Below are positions 18,071 to 24,843 of a DNA stretch of 46,275 bases, piece after piece. The notes under the pieces are model-generated. The model was not told the DNA's origin. It ran no database searches and saw only the letters and a list, made by a program, of their open reading frames with translations. The number at the start of each line of letters is the position of its first letter. Position 1 is the stretch's first letter. The DNA is from Actinomycetota bacterium (lineage in GTDB: Bacteria; Planctomycetota; Phycisphaerae; JAACET01), in assembly GCA_011682385.1 (NCBI GenBank), contig JAACET010000003.1, forward strand, positions 1 through 46,275. Direction: 5' to 3'. Both the position numbers and the translations under genes were made by a program.

Positions 18071-19600
18071 GTGAGCACTGTGTTTCCGCTAGCCTTGGGC
18101 AGCATAATCGTCATTGGTACGATCATGCTTTATCATGCTTATCAGGGCTTATTCAGTTCTTTTATCATGTTAGCCTTGACTGCTATCAGTGCCGTCATAG
18201 CCTGGAACTACTGTGAGCCGTTGGGTTGGTCTCTAGGTAAATGGCATCAGGAACATCTGTTTTTCATACTCTTGTTTGGTGGACTGATTACCTTAGGTGG
18301 TCTGGCCAAGTCCATTATGCTCACCCAGCGCTACGTGCGATTAGCCATCGGGATAGGTGCCGTAGTTTTTCTGATAGTCGTGTCTTCGCGGGCCAGGATG
18401 TCCCCGGAGGCTGCCACCGGTGGTTCCTACGGTCAGCCAATAGCTCTGATCGGATTATTCGTAATAACCCTGCTTTCCTTGCGGGCCATAGCCGACAATG
18501 TCGTGCTCGGAAATATGACCTTCCCCTGGCAAGTGGAGCGTTCCGGTGGGGCAGTTTTGGGATTTGTTATCGGCCTGATCGTCGTGGGGATGGTCTTGAT
18601 CGCTTGGCAAATGATGCCTTTTCCTCCAGGCTTATTGGCCGGCGGGTATCAGGATTTTTATGGACTCTCCGCACAGCGTCAACGTCGGCCGGCTGAGATA
18701 TCCGAAGCCCGTTGGAAAAGAACCTCCAACCAGATCAGGCTTTCTGTATCTACCCCACCTCAAGACAGTTGGGCTGGATACAATCGCTACAATGAAAAAA
18801 TGGAACTGCAAGCCGCCCCCTTCCCCTATGCCGACAGCTTTACCCTGGGCTTAATAAAGGCCCTTAGCTACGGCAGTACCGGATCGCGGCAGAGCTTTGG
18901 CAGCGTGCATCACGACCTGCTGCTGGAGCTGTGGGCTAACCGCAATGGGATCAATTTCGCATCCCGGCAAGCCGCTCCGGGTAATGCGCTTATCTCAGCC
19001 AAGTGGCTGCCAAGTCTCGAAGCCGGACCGCGGATGAGCATTGACAAGGCTGCGGGAATACTGTCCTTGACGCTGGACTACGAAGCTCGCGACGAAGACG
19101 GCCTGCTTCGCTTCAAGGGTACACAGGTCCGGCTGGTAGGAACCAGTGGACGCTCCTACTGGCCGGTGGCCATCCACCTGGATGGCATTTCTTGGCCGGA
19201 ACTGTATGGCGATCTTAGTAAGCTCGCCCTGCTGGAAGCAAAAGGGACGCTGGGTTACCTGCGATACAAGGCTCCTAACGACGGTAATTACCTTTGGGCC
19301 AAGGACGAGCAGGGCCAGGGAAATATCCGTCGGGAGATTCGTATACATCGTAAGGAAGAAGGACTTTGGTTCCAGGTGCAGCTCTTGGGGCCCAGTGGAA
19401 ATCTCGAAATGCTGCCCACCAGTCTTGGCCTGGTTCGTAGCCTAGAGCGAAATGAAAAGCCTGTTATAGAATTGATATTTGACATTGATCGGGAAGATGA
19501 GCCTGACTATGTGGTTTTCAAACGCACCGCCACCAAGCGGGTTAGTATCATCGTCCCTAAGGAACAGACCTCCGATAGTCCGCCCACCCCGGCAAGTTGA
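18071..19600 (+). CDS. CvpA-like polytopic membrane protein with large soluble domain
   Basis: The first ~190 residues hold five or six hydrophobic segments with spacing like the CvpA (colicin V production) family. About 310 mostly hydrophilic residues follow, with several aromatic and beta-rich stretches (SYWPVAIHLDGISWPELYG, LWFQVQLLGPSG), likely extracytoplasmic. I do not recognise the C-terminal domain. The GTG at 18071 is preceded by AAAGG. It is the last gene of the hisF-pilT-degenerate ATPase series, 41 bases after its neighbour, so a role at the envelope with those pilus-type proteins is plausible but unproven. Confidence 0.7.
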   Translation: MSTVFPLALGSIIVIGTIMLYHAYQGLFSSFIMLALTAISAVIAWNYCEPLGWSLGKWHQEHLFFILLFGGLITLGGLAKSIMLTQRYVRLAIGIGAVVFLIVVSSRARMSPEAATGGSYGQPIALIGLFVITLLSLRAIADNVVLGNMTFPWQVERSGGAVLGFVIGLIVVGMVLIAWQMMPFPPGLLAGGYQDFYGLSAQRQRRPAEISEARWKRTSNQIRLSVSTPPQDSWAGYNRYNEKMELQAAPFPYADSFTLGLIKALSYGSTGSRQSFGSVHHDLLLELWANRNGINFASRQAAPGNALISAKWLPSLEAGPRMSIDKAAGILSLTLDYEARDEDGLLRFKGTQVRLVGTSGRSYWPVAIHLDGISWPELYGDLSKLALLEAKGTLGYLRYKAPNDGNYLWAKDEQGQGNIRREIRIHRKEEGLWFQVQLLGPSGNLEMLPTSLGLVRSLERNEKPVIELIFDIDREDEPDYVVFKRTATKRVSIIVPKEQTSDSPPTPAS

Positions 19601-19631
19601 GCCTTACGTGACGACGATCACTTCGATAGAC

Positions 19632-19660
19632 GTGACTTTCCGTTTTTGTGAGCATATAAT
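19632..19660 (+). promoter_or_regulatory. Sigma70-type promoter before the UVR-motif gene
   Basis: GTGACT (19632-19637, 4 of 6) and a perfect TATAAT (19655-19660) are 17 bases apart. The predicted leader to the start at 19901 is about 235 bases. Most of the 300-base gap 19601-19900 is thus leader. It holds no recognisable gene or conserved RNA. Confidence 0.45.
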
Positions 19661-19900
19661 AATTTCGGCTGGACAGTGTGAGTCTGTTTCTGTGCTGACA
19701 TTTGACATAACGTCTTTTTGTGTAAAAGGTTGCTAACATTGCCCGAGGTCTACAGAGCTGATGCTGACGCGATTTACGTTGGGTTTTTGAGTTTTTCCGG
19801 AACAAATCTCCGCCCCTGTATGGGTAAAAAAATCGGTCTGGTTTGATAAAAAAACGCAACACTCAGGATGGTATATCGTGGTTCCGGCTGGATGGTTTGT

Positions 19901-20677
19901 ATGGATTATGACATAAGCCAAATACTTCGCAAATGGAAGCACAAGTCCGGAGAAGTGACGGTCCGCTGTATAGCTGGCCGTGATGGCCGGCCCAAGATTC
20001 AGATGCGTCTGGACCTGGGGCTCTTACAGATGGAGCAAGATGGTCGGCCGGACGGTAGACGTCCTCACGGTTGTGAATCGCTGCTGGAATATTACCTGGG
20101 CCGTCTGGATCGTTACAAGATGATTAACGGTGTGGAGATTGGTTTTGAGTTGTCCAAGGAACAATGTGAAACCTTGCGCGAAGAGTCGGTAATGTACTAT
20201 TACCGTTATCTCAGTTTGTTTATTATGGGCCGGTATCACCAGGTCGTCCGGGACACCAACCACAACCTAGCCGTCTTCGATCTGTGCCGAAAGTGTGCCT
20301 CCCGCAAGGTGGACCGCTTTGCTTTGGAGAAGTATCGGCCTTACGTTCTGATGATGAACACCAGGGCTCAGGCCCAGTTGGATATTGACCGGGGCAATTC
20401 GGCTGATGCTCTGCAAACATGTCAGATGGGCATCGAGAGCATTGCTGATTTTTTCAAGCAGATGTCCAGACCCGAACTGGCTGAGAACTCTTCGGAGTTG
20501 GCTATTCTCCAGGCCCTGCGTGAGGATATCCAGCGAAAGATACCCCCCGATCCCGCCAAGGTCCTGCACGCCGACCTGGCCAAGGCCATCGCAGGTGAGC
20601 AGTACGAGAAAGCCGCCGAGCTGCGCGACCGGCTGCGACACCTGAACGGCCCCAATTCACCCTCTGCCCAGAACTAG
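19901..20677 (+). CDS. UvrB/UvrC-motif domain protein
   Basis: This 258-residue cytoplasmic protein has the UVR motif at its C-terminus (LHADLAKAIAGEQYEKAAELRDRLRHL, about residues 225-251), a short helical hairpin used by UvrB, UvrC and several protease adaptors. The N-terminal half has a recognisable but unnamed block: GRDGRPKIQMRLDLGLLQME, DGRPDGRRPHG and SLLEYYLGRLDRY. It is followed by helices with tetratricopeptide-like character (YRYLSLFIMGRYHQVVRDTNHNLAVFDLC). The block contains a few cysteines (LCRKCASRK). The frame opens at 19868, but I choose ATG 19901 because GGATGG precedes it and the conserved part begins just after. A short hairpin, AGACCT/AGGTCT, overlaps its stop codon. Confidence 0.8.
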   Translation: MDYDISQILRKWKHKSGEVTVRCIAGRDGRPKIQMRLDLGLLQMEQDGRPDGRRPHGCESLLEYYLGRLDRYKMINGVEIGFELSKEQCETLREESVMYYYRYLSLFIMGRYHQVVRDTNHNLAVFDLCRKCASRKVDRFALEKYRPYVLMMNTRAQAQLDIDRGNSADALQTCQMGIESIADFFKQMSRPELAENSSELAILQALREDIQRKIPPDPAKVLHADLAKAIAGEQYEKAAELRDRLRHLNGPNSPSAQN

Positions 20678-20774
20678 ACCTCACAGGTCTGTATTGCTCC
20701 TGGTCAAATTGCCCTTGCACCGGTTCTCTGTTCTTGGCACTATATTACCCACACCACCATAGAAGGTATTTGTT

Positions 20775-20831
20775 ATGGCTCTAATCAGTTGTCCGGAATG
20801 TGGAATAAGAAAGGATCGTTATGGCCGTTAA
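20775..20831 (+). CDS. Eighteen-residue ORF with CPECG motif, overlapping arsR
   Basis: ATG at 20775 is preceded by AGAAGG (8 bases) and encodes 18 residues starting MALISCPECG, ending in TAA inside the first codons of the ArsR gene. The ArsR ribosome-binding site (AAGGA, 20811-20815) and ATG (20821) both lie within it, so translation of the two would be coupled. Larger zinc-ribbon proteins commonly begin MALIxCPECG. This may be a truncated relic of one, or a leader peptide that exposes the arsR start. No larger frame continues it. Confidence 0.4.
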   Translation: MALISCPECGIRKDRYGR

Positions 20832-21120
20832 TCCTCAAATAATCCATCGTTTTGCTCACGTCATCAAGGAACCTATGCGGGTGCGGATTATATTGGCCCT
20901 GGTCGGAGGACCCAAAACGGTCAATGAGTTGGTGGCCGCTATGGGCCTTAAGCAGCCGACTATCTCCAACCATTTGCGTGTATTAACCGACAATAATATG
21001 GTCAAACGGAGACGTGAAGGCCGAATGGCTTATTATTCATTAACTACCAAGAAGATCGCTCGGGCGCTGGAGTCCATCATGCGAGCCGACACTGACATGC
21101 TGGCCACCAGAGGTAAATAA
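20821..21120 (+). CDS. ArsR-family winged-helix transcriptional regulator
   Basis: The 99-residue protein is a compact winged helix: KEPMRVRIILALVGGPKTVNELVAAM leads into the recognition helix LKQPTISNHLRVLTDNNMV, then the wing KRRREGRMAYYSLT. It has no cysteine and no metal-binding histidine cluster of the usual ArsR/SmtB kind. It may therefore sense something other than a metal, or be constitutive. It is followed by a convergent gene, so its target is not obvious; self-regulation is the default expectation. Its start overlaps the small CPECG ORF. Confidence 0.85.
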   Translation: MAVNPQIIHRFAHVIKEPMRVRIILALVGGPKTVNELVAAMGLKQPTISNHLRVLTDNNMVKRRREGRMAYYSLTTKKIARALESIMRADTDMLATRGK

Positions 21121-21145
21121 TGGTCTATGAACCCGCGCCTTCTGC

Positions 21146-21406
21146 CTAGTCAGGCACCACCTTGTAGACCACATCGTGCTCTCTGACATGGTCGGACACC
21201 GTTATACCAATCGAGTCGCCTTTCTTGGCTGTTTGCACCTGTTCGTGTTCGATTTGAATAGACTGGATCGGCTCGGTCAGATCTGTGGTATGTCCTTTGA
21301 TATGGATCGTGTCGCCGACTGCCAATGAGCCGTCAATTAGCTCAATGGTTGCCACCTGGATTTTGCCAAAATAATGGCTTATCTTTCCGATCTGTTCCTC
21401 AGCCAT
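21146..21406 (-). CDS. Free-standing EF-Tu domain II-like protein
   Basis: The 86 residues form a single beta-barrel: GKISHYFGKIQVATIELIDGSLAVGDTIHIKGHTTDLTEPIQSIQIEHEQVQTAKKGDSIGI. This matches domain II of translation GTPases (VGTVxxG..., L.VGD.I, I.SI, KGDxVGI) without the GTPase domain. Small proteins of this type are often annotated 'translation elongation factor-like', and their role is unknown to me. GGAGG precedes ATG by 7 bases. It lies 113 bases after the phosphatidyltransferase, with its own likely promoter at 21461-21488. Confidence 0.78.
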   Translation of the reverse strand: MAEEQIGKISHYFGKIQVATIELIDGSLAVGDTIHIKGHTTDLTEPIQSIQIEHEQVQTAKKGDSIGITVSDHVREHDVVYKVVPD

Positions 21407-21460
21407 AGCAGACCTCCTTTTGAATCAAAGCGATATGGCAGCCCCGTATTAACCGTATAT

Positions 21461-21488
21461 ATGATATCCGTTTCGTCGGTCCGGACAA
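21461..21488 (-). promoter_or_regulatory. Possible sigma70 promoter for the EF-Tu-like gene
   Basis: On the minus strand TTGTCC (21488-21483) and TATCAT (21466-21461) are separated by 16 bases, about 55 bases upstream of the start at 21406. The -10 is 5 of 6, the -35 4 of 6. Confidence 0.4.
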
Positions 21489-21519
21489 GAGAATATTAGC
21501 CTTGCCGGATGGCCCTGTC

Positions 21520-22335
21520 TCAGCTAAACCAACTGCGGAACAGGTCTTCATTGTTGATCGGCGCAAAGATGATAAAAGCAATGTAGGCCCCCGTGACTAT
21601 ATCGTAAACAAGAGTCCCCCGTCGGCAGCGATCAAACACGGATCCATCGCTGGGCTTGCCGGAGTAATCCGGTTGCAGTTTATTTTCTTGAGAGATCTCT
21701 CCGATAGCCCAACGGGTGAATTGGATTCGCCGAAGGCCGGTGAAGAAGGGGAAGACCGCCAATTCCCACAGTACCGCTGGAATCCCCCCGGCAAAGACAG
21801 CTATGGTCAGGGCCGCAGAGCGTTCCCCTCGTTCCCAGTATCCCACCCGACAGGAGCTGATGAAATCTTCCGCCCGGGCCTTGGCGTAACTAATTATCAG
21901 AGCGTTGGCCATTCCTACTGTAGACAAAACTTGATAGGTTAGATTCCCCTGCTGCCCATAATAGATGCCGATTCCCAGAAACAACAGCACATCGCTGTAG
22001 CGGTCTACTACCGAGTCGAGGAATCCCCCGAACGTGGTCGTCTTACCGCCCAGCCGAGCCATGGCTCCATCCAGCATATCCGCTGCCCCGCACAGCACCA
22101 GAAATACTCCTGTCCACAGACGCCAGAAGTTCTCTTGTGCTCCTGCCCCTTGGACCAGACACACAGCCGCCGCCACAGTAAACACCAGGCCCGCCACGGT
22201 TAGTGCGTTGGGGCCTAGGCCCAGCCTTAGCAGACATTTTGCTAACCTATCTCGGCTTTTCGTAAAGCCCAGCCCGATCCATTTACTCAAGCCTGTGCTT
22301 CCGGAGCCCTCTTTGTCTGTGGATGTATTGCCCAC
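21520..22335 (-). CDS. CDP-alcohol phosphatidyltransferase family membrane enzyme
   Basis: This enzyme transfers a CDP-linked lipid (CDP-diacylglycerol or similar) to an alcohol, in membrane lipid synthesis. The 271-residue protein shows the complete signature: DMLDGAMAR, eight residues, then GGFLDSVVD, i.e. the D..DG..AR........G...D...D catalytic motif with all three aspartates. Hydrophobic segments flank it. The alcohol (glycerol phosphate, inositol phosphate or another) cannot be decided here. Translation begins at GTG 22335, with GAGG about 9 bases before. It is 14 bases after the acylphosphatase stop, so the two are probably co-transcribed. Confidence 0.87.
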   Translation of the reverse strand: MGNTSTDKEGSGSTGLSKWIGLGFTKSRDRLAKCLLRLGLGPNALTVAGLVFTVAAAVCLVQGAGAQENFWRLWTGVFLVLCGAADMLDGAMARLGGKTTTFGGFLDSVVDRYSDVLLFLGIGIYYGQQGNLTYQVLSTVGMANALIISYAKARAEDFISSCRVGYWERGERSAALTIAVFAGGIPAVLWELAVFPFFTGLRRIQFTRWAIGEISQENKLQPDYSGKPSDGSVFDRCRRGTLVYDIVTGAYIAFIIFAPINNEDLFRSWFS

Positions 22336-22349
22336 GAGTTTAACCTCTG

Positions 22350-22625
22350 TTACCAGCGTAGACTGAAGTCCGGGAATTCACCGGTCGGTTCCTGTTGGTC
22401 CAGTTCACGCTCCTTGATGTAACTATCCATCTGGCTTTCAACGGCCTGTAGAAAGAGATCCAGCTCGTCGGTCTGTCCCTCTGTAACTACCTGCACGCGC
22501 CCGTCTGCTAGATTACGGACGAATCCTTTCACATCAAATCTGCCGGCAAGACGGCACACGCTGTACCGAAACCCCACCCCCTGCACCTGCCCCCGGTAGT
22601 AGACCGTGTACCTTTGTTTTTTCAT
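22350..22625 (-). CDS. acyP: Acylphosphatase
   Basis: This small cytoplasmic enzyme hydrolyses acyl phosphates such as acetyl phosphate or carbamoyl phosphate. The 91-residue protein has the alpha/beta sandwich signature VQGVGFRYSV, with the catalytic arginine in GFRY, and GFVRNLADGRVQVV, with the catalytic asparagine. A GTG 12 bases further upstream (22637) is possible. I prefer ATG 22625 because AAGGTGAG (22633-22640) lies 7 bases before it and overlaps the alternative start. It leads a minus-strand pair with the phosphatidyltransferase. Confidence 0.92.
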   Translation of the reverse strand: MKKQRYTVYYRGQVQGVGFRYSVCRLAGRFDVKGFVRNLADGRVQVVTEGQTDELDLFLQAVESQMDSYIKERELDQQEPTGEFPDFSLRW

Positions 22626-22879
22626 AGCCTGTCTCACCTTAGTCGATCGCTCAGACTATCGCCAACCGGGCCTCTGCGTCAACAGCGATCCTGTACGAGT
22701 TGAGCCGGTGGTGCGAGGTCTTCTGTGCAACTTAAGGCCAACGCGTGTGCAAAGTCTTGCTCAGCATGTGATCCTTAAGCAGTCTCGTTTATAGGTCGCA
22801 AGAGACAGAGTTCCCCCTAACCCCCTTTAAATAAACATGTTGCAGGCTATCTTCTTTCGGATGTTTTTTATTCTCTGTT

Positions 22880-22896
22880 AGGCACGGCCTTTGCAT
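22880..22896 (+). promoter_or_regulatory. Sigma54 (-24/-12) promoter
   Basis: AGGCACG-GCCT-TTGCAT matches the RpoN consensus TGGCACG-N4-TTGCA/T at every fixed base but the first T, with correct spacing between the GG and GC elements. The predicted start is near 22908, about 30 bases before the small gene at 22940. The rest of the gap 22626-22939 shows no gene. No activator gene with a sigma54-interaction domain is in the window. Confidence 0.6.
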
Positions 22897-22939
22897 TGAT
22901 AAGTAGAGCATAGGAGTAACGTAAGTTAGGGATAAAGTC

Positions 22940-23227
22940 GTGGAGAATGTATCAGTGTTATCAGGTGCGCGTGTGCGCTTTGCGCTATCTCGCGTAGTGT
23001 GTCCGGATTTTGATGAGGTTTGCAGAAAGACTGACTCGAATCTGGAGGTTGAAGGGCGAATCGTATTTCTTTCCGACTACGGAAAAGTTCGGAAGCATTT
23101 TGCGGTCGTTCAGGTCAAAGGAATACATGTGCCCTTGATTGTACCTGTGGAGGAACTCCGGTTGGGCGGTGCTTCCCAAACCCAACCCAGGAAGGTCTCG
23201 ATAAAGAGGAATAGGGCTGTCGGCTGA
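22940..23227 (+). CDS. Small unrecognised protein, likely beta-rich
   Basis: The 95-residue product starts at a GTG. It has a regular pattern of short strands (GARVRFAL, NLEVEGRIVFLSDYG, HFAVVQVKGIHVPLIVPVEEL) that suggests a small SH3- or KOW-like barrel, and a basic tail (KVSIKRNRAVG). Two cysteines (VVCPDFDEVC) sit near residue 20. I cannot name the family. The codon pattern and conserved-looking core favour a real gene over a chance frame. It is the only gene between the sigma54 promoter and the tandem structured RNA that begins 17 bases after its stop. Confidence 0.6.
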   Translation: MENVSVLSGARVRFALSRVVCPDFDEVCRKTDSNLEVEGRIVFLSDYGKVRKHFAVVQVKGIHVPLIVPVEELRLGGASQTQPRKVSIKRNRAVG

Positions 23228-23244
23228 GTAATGCAGTCCTGACA

Positions 23245-23491
23245 GGAAGCAATAATAAGCACTCTCTCTCCCCCAGGCTTGGGTTTTTCAGAGAAATGAA
23301 GTTCTCAAGCCTGACTGAAAACATCGGCCGTTGAGTGAGGCCGAGGATATATAGTTTCAAGGTAGTTCTTCCCTTTCATGGGGAAGCAGTATTTGCTCTC
23401 TCTCCTCCAGGCTTGGGTCTTTGTTCTTACACAAGTCTCAAGCCTGATAGAAAACAACGGCTGATGTACTGGCCGATGTATCTTATATAAC
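23245..23491 (+). ncRNA. Two tandem structured RNA units of about 134 nt
   Basis: Unit 1 (about 23245-23355) and unit 2 (about 23382-23490) share GGAAGC, CTCTCTC, CAGGCTTGGG, CTCAAGCCTG, GAAAACA and TATATA in the same order. Each has a hairpin with an identical 8-bp stem CAGGCTTG/CAAGCCTG (23274-23281 with 23306-23313; 23408-23415 with 23439-23446). Above it is an upper 5-bp stem: TTTCA/TGAAG in unit 1 and TTTGT/ACAAG in unit 2, where two pairs change on both sides and pairing is kept. A second hairpin follows: CGGCC/GGCCG (23325-23329 with 23339-23343) and CGGCT/GGCCG (23458-23462 with 23471-23475). No known RNA family is recognised. This could be a tandem riboswitch-like element, a small RNA, or protein-binding hairpins in the 3' part of the upstream message. 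Confidence 0.55.
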
Positions 23492-23492
23492 G

Positions 23493-23523
23493 GGCCCGCC
23501 ATTTGTTGGTGGGCCTTTTTTTT
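23493..23523 (+). terminator. Intrinsic terminator after the tandem RNA
   Basis: An 8-bp stem, GGCCCGCC with GGTGGGCC (one G-U pair) and a 7-base loop, is followed by eight T. It lies directly after RNA unit 2 and would end the sigma54-driven transcript. Confidence 0.85.
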
Positions 23524-23548
23524 GCGACCTGCCGGCTCAGCCTATAAT
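23522..23548 (+). promoter_or_regulatory. Possible promoter for the 23824 gene
   Basis: A perfect TATAAT (23543-23548) follows the terminator. The best -35 candidate, TTGCGA (23522-23527), is at a short spacing of 15. The leader to 23824 would be about 270 bases. Confidence 0.3.
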
Positions 23549-23610
23549 ACAGATACACAGGCTGTGCAATTAATTTCCCAAAGAGCCTGATTCGTAGAGT
23601 AGAATCCGGA

Positions 23611-23680
23611 GGCGTGTTTGTTTGTAACCTCTGTTTCTACAGGGGGTAACGCCAGCAGAGACATGTGCCTTCAGGCTGGC
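23611..23680 (+). other. Foldable leader with competing stems
   Basis: GGCGT (23611-23615) can pair with ACGCC (23649-23653), enclosing a 7-bp hairpin CCTCTGT/ACAGGGG with a TTCT loop. GCCAGC (23651-23656) can instead pair with GCTGGC (23675-23680). The two alternatives share bases 23651-23653, so they compete. This lies between the terminator and the gene at 23824, in a gap without other genes. A regulatory leader is possible, but no known class fits. Confidence 0.35.
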
Positions 23681-23823
23681 ACAGCTTTTGCTCATTGTAA
23701 TAAGGATAAAGAGAGGCAAGGGATTGATCTGTATTTCCGTCTCTAGGCCAAATAGGAGAATAAGGCGATTTGGACCGGCCCTTATCTTGGGCCCGGAAGG
23801 CCAGTGAACCTCAGGAGTACCAA

Positions 23824-24306
23824 ATGCAAATACGCGTAGCGAAGAGAGAGGTTGGCGGACGGAAGCTCGCCGCCCGCAGAGGCCTATTTCTTTTCCCCAA
23901 AGGCATAGGACTATTTAAGCTGGCTGCTGGTTTGCTGGCCATTGCATCGGTTTTGTTTTTGGTTCCGGGCTTGAGGCTTTTGGTGCCAGGGCTACAGGAT
24001 ATTGGCACCACCAAGTCCCAGGCCATGCCTGTCAAGGATCCCCAGGAGAAGGTTCCATCCGAGCCTGACACGCAGCAGCCTCACGAGGCCCTCAACTTTG
24101 GAACCGATGAGCTTGGTCTTATTAGCGTTAGCGTTTTGGGGGACAACGGCAGTCTGGGTCTGATACCTGCCACGGTTCAACCAGAACGTCCTTCTTCCGA
24201 TGTCATAGATGTTGGTGACCAGTTGCTGGACCCGCAGGTCTGGCCTCATGTGTTTGGCACGGAGGAGTTATCCCTGGGTCTGGCAGGGGGTAGTCGCGTT
24301 AGATAG
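23824..24306 (+). CDS. Small membrane-anchored hypothetical protein
   Basis: The predicted protein has 160 residues. It starts at ATG 23824, six bases after AGGAG, rather than at the more distant 23770. A basic N-terminus (RVAKREVGGRKLAARR) precedes one hydrophobic segment (about residues 28-55), which contains an internal duplication, LVPGLRL LVPGLQD. The rest is acidic and proline-rich with repeated ELGLISV / SLGLIPA / ELSLGLA stretches, perhaps extracytoplasmic. I do not recognise a family. A strong terminator follows 32 bases later, so this is a single-gene unit. Confidence 0.6.
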   Translation: MQIRVAKREVGGRKLAARRGLFLFPKGIGLFKLAAGLLAIASVLFLVPGLRLLVPGLQDIGTTKSQAMPVKDPQEKVPSEPDTQQPHEALNFGTDELGLISVSVLGDNGSLGLIPATVQPERPSSDVIDVGDQLLDPQVWPHVFGTEELSLGLAGGSRVR

Positions 24307-24337
24307 ACAAGAGAAGCAGGGAAGAGAAGGAATTGAT

Positions 24338-24371
24338 AACCCCCGGGATATCTCGGGGGTTTGTTTTTTTT
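24338..24371 (+). terminator. Intrinsic terminator
   Basis: An 8-bp stem AACCCCCG/CGGGGGTT with an 8-base loop is followed by TG and eight T. It ends the 23824 gene. Confidence 0.9.
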
Positions 24372-24453
24372 GCTGCCTGTCTGTCTTCGGCACTACAGCC
24401 ATTCACGCCCAGAATGCCCTGGGCTTGGCTCTGGACGAGTCTGTTAGCTACCG

Positions 24454-24798
24454 ATGCTGGATGAGAATATTCTGGACTATTACCACTTGTGTGACCATGT
24501 TATCGCCAGCAGCCATGTTCTCTACGGCGAGGGAACGGGCCAGGCCCAAACTTGGCGTGAGCAGATGATGGGATATGTGTGGAATCAGGGCTCTCTGGCG
24601 ATGCTGGACAGATTGGGCAATTATCTCCGCTGCCATCGTAGCGGTCCTACGGAGTCATTTTGCGGGACGTTGACAACCCGGCTGAAGGGCCGAGGAATGC
24701 GATGAGACAGGGATAATGCCGAAGCCATGATGGCTCTGGGTAGTCTGTATTACTCCGATTTGTGGAGCGACTACCGGGACCAACAACGAGCCGCCTAA
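24454..24798 (+). pseudogene. Remnant of an ISKra4-like transposase
   Basis: The frame preserves the C-terminal part of a transposase. ENILDYYHLCDHVIASSHVLYGEGTGQAQTW resembles the 'ILDFYHA.E....A...LFG.GT..A..W' block of ISKra4-type transposases. SGPTESFCGTLTTRLKGRGMR and NAEAMMALGSLYYSDLW match their end (SGPTES..K.L..RLKG.GMRW...AEAM). A TGA at 24703-24705 replaces the expected tryptophan after GMR. The stretch normally found between the middle block and SGPTES is missing, and there is no N-terminal half. It is therefore decayed and cannot transpose. The surrounding 24372-24453 and 24799-25032 hold no gene. Confidence 0.7.
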
Positions 24799-24843
24799 GG
24801 CTGCCAGAAAATCAGGTCGCTCACGATCAAAGTACATCTGCCT

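Noticed and set aside
23245-23491. Tandem glycine riboswitch or c-di-GMP aptamer for the repeated RNA
   Set aside because: The conserved core sequences of these classes are absent; only the tandem layout is similar.
23245-23491. CsrA-sequestering RNA, since csrA is in the window
   Set aside because: The hairpin loops (GAGAAA, TCTTAC) contain no GGA motif; GGA-like bases lie only in unpaired flanks.
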